The translations under genes were made by a program, and so were the position numbers. Shown piece by piece: positions 34,655 through 48,824 of a DNA stretch of 64,000 nucleotides. Source of the DNA: Lunularia cruciata (lineage: Eukaryota > Streptophyta > Marchantiopsida > Lunulariales > Lunulariaceae); NCBI GenBank assembly GCA_948567375.1, contig OX419760.1, forward strand, positions 32,302,001 through 32,366,000. Direction: 5' to 3'. The notes beneath the pieces are model-generated. The model was not told the origin of the DNA. It searched no databases and saw only the letters and a list, made by a program, of their open reading frames with translations. Each line of letters starts with the position of its first letter. The stretch's first letter is position 1.

Positions 34655-37600
34655 TTACCGAGGGGTGTTTGCACGCTTTCCTTGCTTCATATTCCTTAGA
34701 GCCTCCTCAGCAGCCTACACAAGGTAAAGCAACAAATTCTAAATAACATGGAATCCTTTCTAAATTTTCGAGAGGTATCCGTATATACTCTTAGCAATGG
34801 TCGGTCCAGTAATCGCAATGAGTGGAAATTTAACAAGCAATGAACAGAACCAGAACTGTACATTTGCATCGGAAGAGGTATCAATACGTGAAGGAAACAT
34901 GTTTTCATCGATAAAGAGGGTCAAAGTAATCGTGAACACATTAGAAGTTCCTCTCAAATTCGGTATCCAGATCTTCAGTATCTTCACCTGGTTATAAACT
35001 TGATCTAAACTAGGGTCCGTGAGATAACGGAGGCAAGGATGAAAACCGCTAAAGACGAATTTCAAGGACTGTTGAATCACTTTAGTCATCTCAAGACAGT
35101 TCAACGCGTTTGGATCTGATTGTTAGCGGAAAACAAGCATTCAGGGACCCTGATACCCAGTGCAAAGTTTATATTTGACCAGGATGTTAATAGAGAGCAA
35201 ATACAATGTTAAAACGTAAGAACAAAGGAGAAAAACCCAACAGAAACAGTTTACACTATTTTTACAGAATAAGAGGCCCATGACCTTTAAAGCTCCATGG
35301 AGGCTCTACTTAGAATTTAGTTGATCTACCTAGTCACGTTAACTATGACAGAGTGAGAGAATGTCTTACATATTGTTTGGCTGAATCCCAACTTATGCCA
35401 CTACCTTTTCCCATTACCTGTCCACCAACCTCAACCTGCCACAAGCACAATTACTTGAGCTTTGTACCCTGAGAATTCAACCCATTAAAGCCTTGGGTAT
35501 CACATAGAATCTTGAGCGGGTAAACTATAGTCTACTTATTACAATCTCACGTGGCTATGAAAGTTCAAACCTAGCTTTACTGTAAGCGGTGCATCCACCT
35601 CTCTTAGAGATCAAGTCACAAATAGAAGCATTCCTTCCCAGATGCTAGATCCTTGAAAGGTTTAGACATCTTTTCAAGGATCACCGCATTCCCCTTCCAG
35701 TACATTAAGACTAGATATCCAGTACGTCGTTTCAAATGGATGTTGGAATCCGTTTTGAAACAGGACCTCCAGCAAAACTCCACCCTATTCAGTCCACATA
35801 CGCTGCTCCAACATTCATCGAACTTGAATCTGGAAACAGTATCTGACAGACCTGGCATGTAAATAGTTTCCTGAGGGATGATACTGGGGAAGGTAGGTCT
35901 TGAAAGTTGACATTCACGCCAAGTATTGTACACTGCAACAGAATTGAGAACAAGAATTTAAGTTAAACAGAACTGAATGCTCTAAGAAAATAAACAGCAA
36001 GTAACCGAGACTAGTAAGAATAAACAATCTCCGAAAACTAGATTTAATATGGAAATAAGTCAAATATAAGTGAGATTCAGGTATAGAAGTTCACGATGGG
36101 CGAGCTAGTCAGTCCAGTCATCATATTGCTTACTGAAATACATCACAGAACTAAAGTGAGTACTCTTGTGTACGAATGTAAGTACTCATGTGTGTGTGGA
36201 ACAAACAAGGGTGTATGGAAGATATTAGGCACCCGTTCTTTCAAATTCGAAACATAATTAGGTGCTGGTCGCGAGTATTCCCCATAATTGACTTGCCCTG
36301 ACGTACTAGGCACCGTTAACTCCAAGTCCATGCTTCCCGGACCCAGACCTGCTGAGATCCTTGGGTCCCTGGAGCTTTGTCGGGCTAGCATTGGTTCTTC
36401 CTCAGCTGCTAGTCTGAAAGGCTGAATTGCAGGCCGAGATTCTCTGGATGGCTGGCCCAAGCCTTGTGGCGGAAATTGCACTGGAACAAGGGTCCCTCGC
36501 ATCAGGTGAGAAAATCGATTTGGCGTAACACATGTTGACACTCTCCGCAATAAATTCGTACACTAACAATATATCAGCTCTACAATAACTTCTATTAAAC
36601 TCTACAATAAATTCGTACACTGACAAAACCCAGATCTAGATTGAGGTGCGTTCCATACATTAAATTATATCAGCTTTATATATATAGGTATACGAGAAGA
36701 GATGCCGTTCTGGGAACGGGTTATCCAGAACTCATGAGTTGCAAACTATCGTTAGGCAAGATGTACATGGTACGCAACCCTAGAGTAGTATGAAATCCCT
36801 AAGTATATATACATATAAAAACTCAAGAATGTTTCTTGCTCTCCCTTCATATCACTCATGCACCTTTGCTTGATTATTTCTCTTTACTTTGTCCTGGATT
36901 TTCTCTCTACTCATGTATGTTTGTGATTTCAGGGATTGATCAGGTATGTCTAGTCTTCTTCCCTCCTCCTACTCATGTGAATTCTTTTCTTTCTTGCCTG
37001 ATACTCATTATGAGGCTGAGACTCCTGCGCTTATTTCTGTGCCCACACTTCTGCTCTGCTTGCCCTTTATTTTCATTTCGGTTCTTTTGTTCTTTCAGAC
37101 ATTCCCAATACCTATGAGCACTTTTAGGGGAGCAACAGAGTTTGCCTTGGCACTCATGAGTTTTCGAGCAGAAACTTGGTCCGAGGGGTACTGACAATTG
37201 CTCAGCTACTTCGGCACTGCGTGAGGCACTGATGAAGTCACAGGTGTTTTCGTGGAGGTTTACTATGGCCGCCTTCTGCTTCCCTTAGCTGTTTCGCGTC
37301 TCAGGACTCCAGCGTCCATAGCGCTGGTTGTGATATTCTTTATATCCTGTCCTCTAACGCTTCGCTCTCATTACCCTTTTACACTTCGACCCATTTTTGC
37401 AGCCACATCATCTGAGAAATCTTGTTTTGTTCCACTCCTACATTCCCCAACTAATTCCCTCTCTAGTCTTTTCCCTTCGCTCTTTGACTGCTTCCTGCTT
37501 CGCCCCTCTCGTGTCTGCAGTGTTCCTACCCGCCTCCAGCCCACGTTCTTCATCTTTGTTCACGCACTGCTTACTGGCAGGCTCTTACATCACGTTTCCT

Positions 37601-40600
37601 ATTCCTCGCTATCATTTGCATGTATGTTCTTGATTTCATGTTCTTTATTAGTCAGTTGGCCATCGGTTATTCTCAATTTGTTTCAATTATGCTTTTGCTG
37701 CAGGTTACATTTCGATGCATTCTACCTTAGGGATTTCACACTACTCTAGCATTGTGATTCATGTACATATTGCTTATCGACCATTTGCACTTCATGAGTT
37801 CTGGATAACCCGTTCCCAGAACGGCTTCTGTTCTCGGATACCAATATATATATAAGATCAAGAAACTTACTGGCTAGAAATCGAAGTGCGTCTTCTGCGG
37901 CCCGAATCTTTGCCTCCTTCTTGGTATGGCCAGTACCTTGACCGACTTTCTGCCCTGCGAATAGAACCTGTACACAGGAACCATGTTACCCTGAAGAAAA
38001 TAAACTTGCTTTAAAAACACGTATCAGATATGTAAACAATAATTAAGACGCATTGAGGACCATTGAAACATTTTCCTTTAGGTAGTAGGAATGCTTATGC
38101 GGTCAGGCAGTAACAAGAGTAGAAGAAAAAGAGCTTCGCCATCCGGCTGAAAGGATATACCTCGACAGTGAAGAGCAAGCGAGTCGATGCTGAAGTCAAC
38201 AAGGATTTATACTCCACCTACAATGGAAAGAGAACAGGGAATGAGTACAAATTTGAGTCTCATCCTGGTACTTACAAGGCATGAAAGTTGAAAGATGACA
38301 GACAAATGAGATACCATTCATCACAACCTTACAGCCATTTTATCAAATTTGATTAAATATTACAAGCAGTTCTCACTCACGATAGCTTTGCATCGTTGAG
38401 CTATTCCTTGCAAAACGTTGACAAAATTTGTTCCGCCCATTCTGCCTGAATGTAACTGTAAATCAGACATGCCTGATACACTCCTACCCAATGATTGCTC
38501 ATCCTCATCTGCATAAGATAGTGGTTAGAGAAAAGCAGAGTGGTATTTTGAACCCGGAGTTCCTGGGTACAGCTAATTGAGAATCATCGCCCTTAGTGTG
38601 TGTCTGCCACCAAATCAAAGAAGAGAATATCCTACATATGCAAACAAGTACATCGAATAGGTCACGAGCAGTATATTCTTTTCACCTGATACAGATGAGT
38701 GCTCCAAAGCAAATCCGTCAGGCCCTTGTCGGTCCTCTTGAAGGAACATCTGGTGAACCATGCAAGGCGTGAGCTAAAAATGTCCAAGAGAACTCATGTG
38801 CAAGACCACCAAGTCCTGATAAAGTCCAAGCAACTTTGTAAACTACTTCACCGAACTAAGATAATGACTTTGAACAGCTTCCCAGTCCCTTGTGCTTGCC
38901 AAAGGAAAAGCAATTTAAGAATGTTCCCTCGAACATCCAACTTTCCAAGTAAATTGTGCAAAAGGCCATAATGCAGGAAAGAAGTTGCTGGACGTTCTAA
39001 CCTCATCTCCAGGCAGCCGTCTTCTCGGATCTCTTGGAACACCACGATCACCATGGAAGGGGCCATCTACAAGAGGAGTAAAACCAGGAGGTCCTTGAAG
39101 CCGTTGTTGACTGTCAAAGGAAGGGGACTCTGGTTCTAGCAGCAGCTCTGGTGATGCACGAGTTGGTCTTCGTGGACTCATCTCTTCTTCGCCCCCTAGC
39201 CAACCACCGGGTGCTGCATACGATGCAATAACTCCTGGCAGCTTTACAGGAAAAGGTGGCTCCTCAACCAGTACAGGTTCTCTAACGTGATTTGTGTCCA
39301 TCCCATGCTGCAAAATTAGTAACCGCCGGCGGGTATCTGGGTCCAACTCTGACTCAGGTACTTCTCCTTCTTCTCTTGCCGGTGATGAACCCTGGGCTGA
39401 AGTTTTGTGCATAACAGTCATAGGCCTCTGAATAGCTGGCGGTATGTAATGTTGGTGTTCTCCACCATGAGAGTAGGGCTCCACTTCATCCTGTCGTGGA
39501 TCTAAGTTAATAGGCTGAGCAACATGATTCTGTGGTATTACATGCGTTAAAGAAGCCTGCTGCACCAATTGAACTGTCGGATCTAAACCAAGTCTCATTT
39601 CTTCATTCTCCCCTGCAAAGTTTCGCGGAAGCCCAATGTTGTTTGTCGCCTGAAATAAAATGAAAGCAGTACTGTTAATTCTCTAGGCAGTTACTCATTG
39701 GCATAGGAAGTGTGACAATCATTCGGCAAGACTCAGTACAGGCACGAAGTACGAGCGCTATGGAAATTCCACAATACATCTGTACCAGAAGTGGATTGCA
39801 GAAGATATATAGAACGGCTAAACAAATGGCAATCAATCAATTACCTGATCCATACGAAGTTCTACTTCCGAGTTGGCCATTCCATCGGGAAACTCCTTTG
39901 AACCGTTCGGCATTCCAAATACTGGGAACGTGCCTTCCTGCAAGCCGTAGATGGTTAAGCGATGTAGAATCAGTGGTTTGGAAACAAATGATACCCTCGC
40001 TACCTGAACTGGACTTCAAAGTGGTCGAAAAGATTGACAATGGTAAGATAAGATCAACTTTCCAAGATTTCTGAAACCTGGTCTGTGCAGAGATCATCAA
40101 GACTAAGAGCTAAGTCAGGTTGATGTTGAGACAGGAATGACAACAGTCGCACTTGTTGCGACGCAAATCTTAGGTGAAATATCCCTACACCATACAAAAT
40201 GTTCATTATTAACTTCTTCCACCTGTTATATGGACATTGTTTATTACCCAATTTTTACGTTCTCATGAAGTTGTTTTAGGCTTTCTTTGTTGTGTTCTTA
40301 GGTTATCTTTGACAGCATCTCAGTCAATTATCCAGAGATGGCTGCAAAGTGAATAATTCACCTTGATAGCAGACATCGACCTACGTGATCATTGAAACAA
40401 ATCACGGCAGTTCCACAACAAAGTTCCGAACCAATTGGTGACCTGATCGATTCGTTCAAACTCCAGGCCAAAGCGAACGTGATCTTGCAAAGAGCTGGGT
40501 GGAAAGAAGAACTCATGTAAGGGCAAGCTCGGGCCTGTTGATCAAGGTTAGATGAGGTAATACAGGTCGGAACCAAGACCGAGAGTTACATCCAGGTTTT

Positions 40601-43524
40601 AGCGGTTAAAGGGTTTATTTTTCTACAGTTTTACACTGTATTCCCGGTTCCCAGGTCTTGGATCAGCATACACGGGAGGTCAAGATATATCTGATCTGGG
40701 TCAATGCCCCCTATTACCAGCGCTTAAATACAATGTTAATAGACCACAAGACGGTGCTAACTCAAAGTAGATATGTTTCAGCAACTGCATCCAAGATAAG
40801 TCCACCATATCCGAATACTTTCTTCGTCATGGCTTCAGTTACGTCTCAAGGTCAGGTTTTGAGTTCCAAAAGGTTCATCAAAATGATTTGCAGATCACCA
40901 CGTCCAAGCGTGTAGAAATACCTCAGACATCAAGTAGTTGCTAACGTCGGGAGAACGCGGTAGTGCTCCGATTTCTGTATCAAAATGCACTTCTGACATC
41001 TGCTGTAAAAGATTTTCGTCAAAATGCCTGCACATATAAACCTCCCGTGTCAGAACCAAGTATCAACCAAACTTGAATATCTTTCAGTAAACTGTACCAT
41101 ATCATACTATAAACTGCTCCATATGTTCTAGTAGGTAACTGTAAACACGAAAGACAAACTAGCCATTGAATCCGTAGGCACTGTCAGAAAAGTAAAGATC
41201 AAAATCAGAGTATGCACCCCAAATCTTTCAAGGTCCGTCCAAGATGACCTACTTGAAAAATCCAGCTCGAACGTTGCATGCCACGTTCCTTGCGACACAT
41301 AAGACTGGTATCTGACTGTTGGTCTGAAAAATACAGTAACTAAAATTGTTAGTTCCATATCCTCCTTGGCAATTAGTAACGCAGCAAAAGAACTATTTTA
41401 GGAATTGCCATCTAAGCCTAAAGATGGGCGAACTTCCGACTGAAGTTGATGAGGCGCACTCGCTGAAATGTTGACAAAATGAGTCAGCCAGATTCTTTCA
41501 CCGCAGAATGTATAACTATGGAATCAAACAGAAGGGCGAATGAAATTACCTCTGCTTGCGGTGCATAATAAGGAGCAAATGCAGGCACTACATGCACACG
41601 TGGTTGGTCAACATCCTCCCATACTTTAAGGCGATCATCTACCACCATGGCCATCTTTGGATGGCAACGATGGTGAGGGAACACATTTAGTAGTGATTTC
41701 TTGTTACCTGCAGAAGAAACAACGCAGATCAACGAAATAGTTAGCTGATTCCGCCTTGTTGATCAGCAGGCTTTAGTGGCAGGTATTACTAGACAACAGC
41801 ATTTCACATATAACACTTCTAGAACGGTTATCATTCGTAGGTGGCACCCTTGAGCAGCTGCGGGATATAATCTCATGTCTAAAAGTTTGACATACCTGAC
41901 TTAACACATATAACTCGTTCCATCAACTCCCGAATATTAATGAGCCGAGAATCCGGATCAAGAAGCCGCCACATTTCTAGAGCATAATCCCTCTCAGACA
42001 TGGTGCAAATATACACCTCAAACCGCTTTCGGCCCTTGGCAATAAGATAGCTCCGAAGCTCGTCCCATGCTGGACGTAACCTCACCAAAACACTTGTATC
42101 CCTCACCTGTTGGTTCCGCGCAACTCTTAGACTTCACGAGCCATAAGATACAGCAATTATAAATGACAAGTAAGCATTTAAAACTGTGAGACTAACCTCG
42201 AGAGCAATTATTTCTTCATTAGCACAAGTTTCAAAGATTCTTACAGCTGGGTTAATGCGTGTCAGCACCATATTCCGTTCTGGTAGGCGAATTATTGGCC
42301 TCACCAAAGGAAGAGCTCCTTCGGCAAGGGGGGGGACAACCTCTCCCTGAGCCTTGACAATAAGCCCGTTGTCAAAAACTTGATCATTATCCACATATTG
42401 CTTAAGAATGGCCCTGTCTTCTTGATACCTTTTCATCTCTGCTGCCATACCTCCTCTTCTCTGGGGATCATTCTCTAGCCCACGAATTTTTCTATCTAGA
42501 GCCTCAATCCGGTTCTCAAAAGACCTCATCGTGTTAGCCACAATAAGAGTTTCGTCTAGATCAAATACCATAGCGAGACACCTTAAGTTCAACATTCCAA
42601 GGCATGACGCATACATTCCTTCACTCGTGAGAAATGCCCAGAAGCAGGGTCTTGGCTGAGTTCCAGCTCTTGGAGCCATGGCAACCAAATGCAATTCGTT
42701 TCCATTCTCCAACTGCACGACAGCTGTCTGCACAAGGTTCATAGGATAACATGCAGAGATTAGATTGTAAGGATCAGGGGATGAACTTATCAACTGAAGA
42801 GCACAATTTCTTCTTTCCTGTGCCCATGGAGTGAAGAAACCCCGATCTGAGAGCGTAGAGAATCAGAGTTGATAGTCCACATGAAATAAACTCATTGATG
42901 CGAAAACATTAACCGCTATGAATTTCAAATCGAATATTCTCTCCATCTTCAATCTCATGGAACTTAGGAAGCACTTCAGCTCTTTCTTTGGTGTGAGATA
43001 TACATTGCTGTAACAATGATAGAATCTCAAGAAGGATTGTGAGTGACAGTTGAGCAGAGGTTATGAAAGAAAATTTGCCGGGATTGCACAAGAACCTAGA
43101 TAGCTAGAGGTTTTGATTGGAAACGGATTAGAAAGGATTCCAGCGTCCATATATACCCCTGCATAACCACTGGTATCGACAGATACATATGGGCTCGTTC
43201 AGTTCAGTATAATTGAGTTGATAAAGAGTGATTGTTGAGTACCTTGGCTTCTTCAAGACAAGAGGAGTATAACTGGTCAAGGGCGCCGTGCACATGTTGC
43301 TCGGCGGGGACCAGTTTAAACCATGGACCGTTGGAGGCTATGGTGTGTAGCACCATCAGCGGAAGACACCGCTCGCTGGGGGGAGACATGAATGAGACAC
43401 GGATTTCCTTGCCGAATAGAAATTGTACATAAGAATGATCGGCATCTTGTGGTGATATCAGTACATCGCCCAGACATTCTTCCCCTTGGAACAAATACGA
43501 GATGAATCCGCTGTTCCGCTCCAT
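34655..43524 (-). CDS. CPL1: RNA polymerase II CTD phosphatase-like, CPL1/FIERY2 type, two dsRBDs
   Basis: Seventeen coding exons on the reverse strand, in translation order: 43524-43243, 43007-42914, 42846-42197, 42106-41896, 41707-41550, 41323-41253, 41027-40922, 39937-39845, 39649-39002, 38773-38686, 38508-38381, 38217-38161, 37967-37871, 36495-36233, 35932-35852, 35435-35370, 34714-34655. They total 3153 nt, or 1050 residues (Arabidopsis CPL1 is somewhat shorter). The FCP1-type phosphatase domain has the catalytic DLDET at 221-225 ([14 protein letters not shown]), then [11 protein letters not shown] and [18 protein letters not shown] conserved linker has [18 protein letters not shown] at about 645-670. 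dsRBD1 lies at about 823-895 ([20 protein letters not shown]) and dsRBD2 at about 977-1045 ([21 protein letters not shown]). CPL1 dephosphorylates Ser5 of the Pol II CTD in the nucleus and affects stress genes and miRNA processing. The weakest splice call is the donor at 36233 (CGG|GTGCCT), chosen because phase and homology fit. Confidence 0.93.
36687..37842. mobile_element. TIR transposon-like insertion filling a CPL intron
   Basis: The left end 36687-36738 and the inverted right end 37792-37842 match over about 51 bp: GGTAT.CGAGAA, then GCCGTTCTGGGAACGGG and TTATCCAGAACTCATGA. Both sides abut TA repeats, compatible with a TA-rich target. The host intron is 1375 bp, so about 220 bp remain without the element. 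Pyrimidine-rich open frames inside (for example 37252-37749) show no transposase motif. Part of the interior (37125-37400) recurs in bHLH intron 1. Confidence 0.8.
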
Positions 43525-45990
43525 TTCCTGGTTTTGATCAGAGACCCAATGTCACTTGATGCGTTTTCCGGAGTCACACTCCCAGATTTCCTCAGCTGAC
43601 ATCTAGTGCTCCCAGTTTTAAGGTTCTTCCCCTTCGACCTTTAGGTTCTGCTCGTCCAACCCTACTTCTGATCTCAATCCACCGAGCTCGACAGATTCTC
43701 TCTACTTCGCCTCGATTGAAAGCGTTTCATCTTTTCTCTTCGTTCAGGATACTCTCCCACTGATGGACGCTCGAAAGGAACTTATCCGTTTCTGGCATTC
43801 TATCGTACCCTTAAACGATGACAACATTTCTCGGAGGTCTCAAGCTGTCCCCTCCCTTTCCCTCGTTCTCCTGACAATGCCCCGAAATCATATGACCATG
43901 TCCAGGACACACCATACCCTACGGAGAAACGAGGTTCGATCCAAAGAAGACACGAACCGAAAGTTTATATTAGCTCAACTGTTATGCTGCCTGAACAAGG
44001 GAGCAAGTCTAAATCAAAAGAGGAAAAACACATTGAAGTCTCCCTGGTCCCATAGCTTTCGATGTTCGGATATCAGATGTTTGTGAGTCTCACCTTAGGC
44101 AGGCATTCTTCTCCGGTGTTCCCTGCTACTTCCGAGCTTCAACTGCAGAGTAATGATTTCTATTCCCAAGAAAACCTCTCGTCTACTGTAGAGAGCTCTC
44201 TATACCGAGACCTTTCCACATTTATCGGGAGTGCATTGAGTTTGAAAACATTCGGCCTTAACCGTAACGTAGTATCCACGAATCCCAAATTCAGCCTTAG
44301 AGGAACATTGCATCGAGAATTCTCAGAAAGAGCGATATTCCACAGCAGGATAAGGGGGATACGTACGTTGAGGTATCCTCAGGCGTTACTAATTTCCCGA
44401 ACATCTAAGATTACAGGCGAGTTCGAGGATCTAAATTGGGGATCAAAATCTAAAAGCAAATCGCGGAACTACTGGTACGGGCAGTGAGCAAGACAGTGAA
44501 GTCTGATGTCCTGTGCCCCTTGAAATTATGAAGGACAGAATTCCAGGAGTTTTCAGCACCGAATTCAGGGCTCTTCTGATGTGATAATTATTACTGGCTT
44601 GTTGAAGACGGTCGCAAAAGCTGTCGTGTTTCTGCAGAGGAGTTCTAATGCCGACTTCTCGACACGCACATGGATGTTCGATCGGCATGCAAATTGCTGT
44701 TTAGAGTTACGTTCCTGCCCGAAGGAATGGCTAGGTACCTCAGCATCATCTTCAAAGTTCAATGGCTAGGAACTAATTTTCCGGGAACAATGTCTCCCTA
44801 ACTCCAAGCAATCGGATCATTAAACTGACGGCTAGCAGATCTCGGGGATGGGTGCTGCAGATGCTTCGCCGTAGTCAGTTGTCGAAGAACCCAGGGCTAA
44901 TCCCAAGTTTGGAGGTAAACAGACGGTGCTTTTAAACACTAGGAAAGGAAAAGGGGAGGAAGGAAGGGTCTAGGTTGCTTAGGGTTGCAGTGTGAACTGG
45001 CTTCTCGGCAAATGCTGCGATGACGGTGACGATTGGACAAGAAACGAAGTGCTCACGATTGGACAAGCGGGCAGGTATCGACCGGGATTGGCAAATACAG
45101 ATTTCAAGCACAGGGGGGAAAACTTGAGGCAGAACTGATCTCCTGTAGAAGTACGCAGCAAGAGCCCGACCTTGTCGAAGCTTGTGAAACAGACAGGTCG
45201 GGAAGAGGGCCAAGAGATGTTCTTCTGATGTGGTAGTAGTGGTAGTAGTAGTGGTAAAAGTAGTGGTGCATTAGGGCTGGGAGAACGAAGGTAGTAATAG
45301 TAAGGGAGGCGTAGCGAATGTTGGCGGGCTTCACTTTGCTTCTCTTCTCTTCCCTTTTACACCGCGAAAACAAGGGTAAGCATCAACAATGTTTTAGGCA
45401 TCGCCAGGCACAACACACAGAAACCACCGCACTCACACCTTTCACTGCTCCACACACTCTCGGGCGTCACTCAAAATCTATCAATCCTCCAACTCTCTTC
45501 CGATCGAAAAGACGAAACGATAGTTGGTTTCCCCGCTCCTCGTCAGAAAGAGCTGCAGCCTCACTGCCTACGATTTGCCGTGACGGGAAGAGGAGGGAAA
45601 CCAAGGAATAGATGACTCAGAAGAAGGAACTAGAAGGGGAGGAGGAGAGGAACTAAACGGCACATGCGGGGCAAACGAGGGACTAAAGAGTGCGAGTGAG
45701 ACACAAATAGTAGGAGCCATCTCACCGGTTACTGGTGGGTGCTTGTCTACTGGGTTCGGGTTACGATGTCGTTTTGACTGGGCACGTCTTTGGTGACTGG
45801 ACTGTCCAGTCAACTATCCCGACGCTCTCGAGGTCGTTGAAGCGAAAGTGACCATACACAGGGTACATCTGTTTAGGGTTCCGCTCAATGACGCCACTAG
45901 TATGACGCGCTAGTTAGGGTTTGAGTGAACCTGTAAATTTTATATGGATGTCTTTCGTGTCAAACATCTTTCCCTCTTTTTTTAGTTGTA
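43525..45990. other. CPL upstream region, no supported gene
   Basis: It contains the CPL promoter and 5' UTR near 43.5-43.7 kb. Several frames are open on the plus strand (43763-44086; 44062-44487, ending SKSKSRNYWYGQ), and one alternative frame from about 43810 to 44060 reads QRRHEPKVYISSTVMLPEQG. They could be exons of a divergent gene, but no family is recognisable and no consistent splice chain emerged. A GTA/GTG trinucleotide run lies at about 45228-45275. Confidence 0.4.
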
Positions 45991-48819
45991 TCAAAGGCTA
46001 ATATTCTAATCAAGAGATATTTTTCCTAAATTGAGCAATTATTAGTAGTATATATATTGTAACTTAAATTATAAAAATGTAAATTACCAGAAATTTCTAT
46101 GTAATATGCCGGAAAATAAATTGGCATAAAAAGATTTCTTCCTCTTTTCTCAAGATCTTGTTGACTAAAGAGTATAGTATTATTCTTTATAAATATGAAA
46201 TTACATGAAAAATAATATATGAATTAACTAAATATGTTCAGTAGAAAATGTTATTCAATAAAGAGATAAAAGTATGTGCATCTTATATTTCATCCAAATA
46301 CTACTGGACGAAATTACATTAATTATTCATATATGTTATTGTACACATTTTTATTTTTATTATATTCTTCTATCACCTATTTATTGAGGTATCAATTATA
46401 AGTTATGATTACATAATTTTGACTAATACATATATATATATATATATATATCCCTGGTATTTTCTGAAATTTTACAATAATAGTTTATATCAATTTTTGG
46501 TATAATACTTACAAGTACATATGATTTTCTAAGATAATATAAAATAGTATATAATCGAATGAGAAAACAGAAAAATTGAAATAGGAAATAGATTTGTCTT
46601 CCTGTGTAAAACCAGTAAATAAAAATATAGAATTTTTCTGTGATATTTAAAGATATACTATAAATTACACATTCAAAGTATAGCTAACTCAAACAAGAGC
46701 AACCAATGCTCTAAATGAACCTTGAAAAGGCAAATCTAAAAATAGATTTGGTTATATACCGCATCTTATATGAGTGTCTTCTTTCCACACCATGTTATTT
46801 CAAACACAGGTATATGATAGGCAATTTGATACCCATTAAGTACCAAGGTCATAATGGTAGTTATTGTTACATGTTCAAATTATTCTGAAGACACTTACTT
46901 TGAAAGAAACTTAGAATAGGGGGTTTCATAAATAGTTTAGACTGATGTCTAGGGGATAAATAAAAAACTACATAACTTTTTTAGTGAACTTTGTATAGTG
47001 ATGACGTGTTAATAATTTAACTCCAATAAATGGTGTAATTGATATTTAGTGCAAGATGTGTTCATTTATAAAAATCAGGCAAGGTGTTATAGATGTTTAG
47101 GTGTGCCATGTTAAAATAAATGTTATGTCAAAAGAGGTAATCTGGCTTATTAATTGGATTGCTATATATTTGGAGGATGATTCGTGAGATTTTTTGGTAG
47201 TTACTTACTTGCTCCAAAACATGCCGCCATTCCCAAACTATTTGAACTAGAATTCACCATTGGTGTGTGCTAAAACTCCAATCGCATGCTAGTAAACTAA
47301 GTGGTGGGTTTAATAGTTTCAAATTGTTGTGGTGGTTCTTTTTAATAGATTAGTGTGGTAAAGGAGATCAAGAGTTATGAAAGATTATTCCCACCACACA
47401 TTTACAACCAAAAAATTGATTGAGGGTTGAGAAATTGTATTCCAAAAGTGCATCAAAAATTATGCAATGGGTGATCAAGTACATAATTGCATTGCACGCT
47501 CACATCTGGATTTATAACCAAGACCTTTAGATTCACATTTGGATTTGAAACAAATAGAATCATTAGTGAAGTTTGGAGAATTATTGAAGATGATGTGTTC
47601 CATGCAAAGCAAAACAAAAGAAGATGAATATAACAAATAGTATGGTAACCCACCATTATGGCCAAATTTTGGATTATTTGGAAGATCCCAATCATTTTGG
47701 ATAGATTCATGGTAGGAATTGCAAAAAGCACATTTAGAAATCCATGGCCATATTTTTGGTTCAAGAGAGGCTAGGATTTCCTACTTCTATGAGATGATAG
47801 ACTATACAAGAAATGGTTGAGGTATATGAAATCATACAAAGAAGCTTGGAAGTTGAAAAACAAGTTTAGTGGAGAAGGACTTAGAAACAAGGAATATGGC
47901 ATAAGGTGTAGAACTATAGACTACAAATTGAATGGAATTTGCACACATTTTGCTAGAATTGAAGTCATGTTCAAGAATAGAGTAAACATTACTCTACCTT
48001 TTATTGTAAGTTTAGGAGATTTAAATCCCAACTCACATGAGATTAGTATTGAGAAGGTTCTTGAATGCAAAGAAACAATCTTTACATGCTTTCAATTCCC
48101 ATCTCCTCTAGAAGTTGTATCTCCAGTTTGTCCCAAACACCCAAGGGGTGGAAAGTTTAGCTAGTGTTTACATAGAAGGCTTGGAAAATGCAATCCAAGC
48201 TAGTATACCCAAGGAATCATAATTTATGCACCAATCAAGGATTCATCTCTCGTTACCACACCTCCACTAGCTTCTACAAGGGATGTGTCAAAGTGTGCTT
48301 TCCTTGACAAAGAAGGAAAATGTGACCCAAAGAAGATAAAAAGTGGAACTCCCACATGTAACATATTCAAAATGTCACCAAGTATGTCATTGTCTCAAGA
48401 TTTAGCAAAAAATCACCATGTTGAAGGTAGACATTATAGAATCTAGGGAGAGGTTATGACTAGCCAAACTAGAAGCCACTAACATGAAGAAAAGAAATAA
48501 AACATTGATGAAATGGAAGTTGAGCATGTTAGATTATAGACCACAAAGATTAAAGTCAAGATTGAGAAGAAATTGAGTGTTGATAGAAAGGAAAGCTAGA
48601 GAAAATAGACACAAGTTCAAAGAGATGAGTCTAAAGTCAAAGCACACTCATGAAATCAAAATGAGTCTCTCTTGCAAGGAGGCAAATCTCCCAAGGAAAC
48701 ATGTTAGCATTTCAAAGGTTTAACTCAAGTTCATTAAATAATCAAGCCTTTTGTTAGACAAGCCAAAACATCCTTTTCCAAATTCATACTCTAGTGATAG
48801 AAAATATGATACCACCATG
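45991..48819. other. AT-rich spacer with unassigned degraded frames
   Basis: The first part is AT-rich intergenic DNA. From about 47.3 to 48.8 kb the sequence looks like decayed coding DNA (plus frame 47817-48164, RIEVMFKNRVNITLPFIVSL; minus frame 47453-47764), but no family could be named. The HSE-gypsy element inserted at the right end of this block. Confidence 0.4.
46431..46450. repeat. (TA)n microsatellite
   Basis: About ten uninterrupted TA units in a very AT-rich block (45.9-47.1 kb). Confidence 0.95.
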
Positions 48820-48824
48820 GGAGC

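Noticed and set aside
37252-37749. 165-codon plus-strand frame inside the CPL intron element
   Set aside because: Pyrimidine-rich low-complexity Leu/Phe/Ser sequence with no transposase motif; likely a chance frame.
38699-38971. Plus-strand frame over the CPL gene
   Set aside because: Antisense shadow of CPL exon 38686-38773 and its intron.
43925-43945. tRNA-like T-loop (GAGGTTCGATCC)
   Set aside because: No pairing T-stem, anticodon arm or acceptor stem around it.
44062-44487. 141-codon plus-strand frame upstream of CPL
   Set aside because: No recognisable family and no consistent exon chain with neighbouring frames; left as unsupported.
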